NCBI GenBank assembly: GCA_937926755.1
Contig: CALBBA010000184.1
Coordinates: forward strand, 1 to 12,467
Source: an uncultured Collinsella sp.
GTDB taxonomy: Bacteria > Actinomycetota > Coriobacteriia > Coriobacteriales > Coriobacteriaceae
Reading direction: 5' to 3'
Length of the DNA: 12,467 nt
The stretch's first letter is position 1, and each line of letters begins with the position of its first letter. The position numbers were made by a program, and so were the translations under genes. Under the pieces are notes generated by a model. That model did no database searches and was not told where the DNA came from. It was given only the letters and a program-made list of their open reading frames with translations. Below are positions 12,465 to 12,467 of the stretch, piece by piece.

Positions 12465-12467
12465 CCA

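Overview
The window looks like chromosomal DNA of a high-GC anaerobic gut actinobacterium, most likely Collinsella or a close relative in the Coriobacteriia. This rests on gene content ([FeFe]-hydrogenase, EFR1-type ferredoxin, DUF1275 membrane protein), strong G/C bias at third codon positions, GGAGG-type ribosome binding sites, and intergenic repeats of a style I associate with Collinsella. The taxonomic call is an inference. There are no rRNA, tRNA or CRISPR features and no recognisable transposase or phage gene.

Layout. Positions 1-402 hold a 26-bp perfect palindrome and no convincing gene. A flavodoxin/ferredoxin fusion of the EFR1 type follows (403-1164). Positions 1165-1552 are a structured intergenic stretch with two strong hairpins, including a 22-bp-arm inverted repeat. 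A tight four-gene run then spans 1553-7628: a NuoF C-terminal/GltD-type flavoprotein, a complete [FeFe]-hydrogenase, a Tat-type lipoprotein solute-binding protein, and a permease fused to its own ATPase. Junctions within the run overlap or are separated by 2-3 nt, so it is very likely one operon.

The hydrogenase pair is the centre of interest. The catalytic subunit keeps every H-cluster ligand. Its partner is not the usual HydB/HydC pair but a GltD/NfnB-like FAD and NAD(P)H protein carrying only the terminal iron-sulfur part of NuoF at its N-terminus. This suggests an NAD(P)H-linked, possibly bifurcating, H2 enzyme of the glutamate-synthase-linked type. The ABC importer encoded directly behind it has an unknown substrate, and its ATPase domain is unusually short.

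Positions 7629-8127 hold an orphan RelB/DinJ-type antitoxin gene flanked by two copies of a 31-bp repeat, with a structured leader and clustered GGTATT/AATACC boxes upstream. A CPBP (CAAX-type) membrane protease gene (8128-9039) overlaps by 4 bp, tail to tail, a large YgiQ-family radical SAM gene on the minus strand (9036-11168). A divergent intergenic region with a perfect 12-bp-stem hairpin separates it from a DUF1275/YoaK membrane protein gene (11437-12153), which ends in a hairpin and a good intrinsic terminator. The last 230 bp are clearly more AT-rich and contain a perfect -10 box, a 19-codon mini-ORF with a good ribosome binding site, and a strong terminal hairpin whose context is cut by the window edge.
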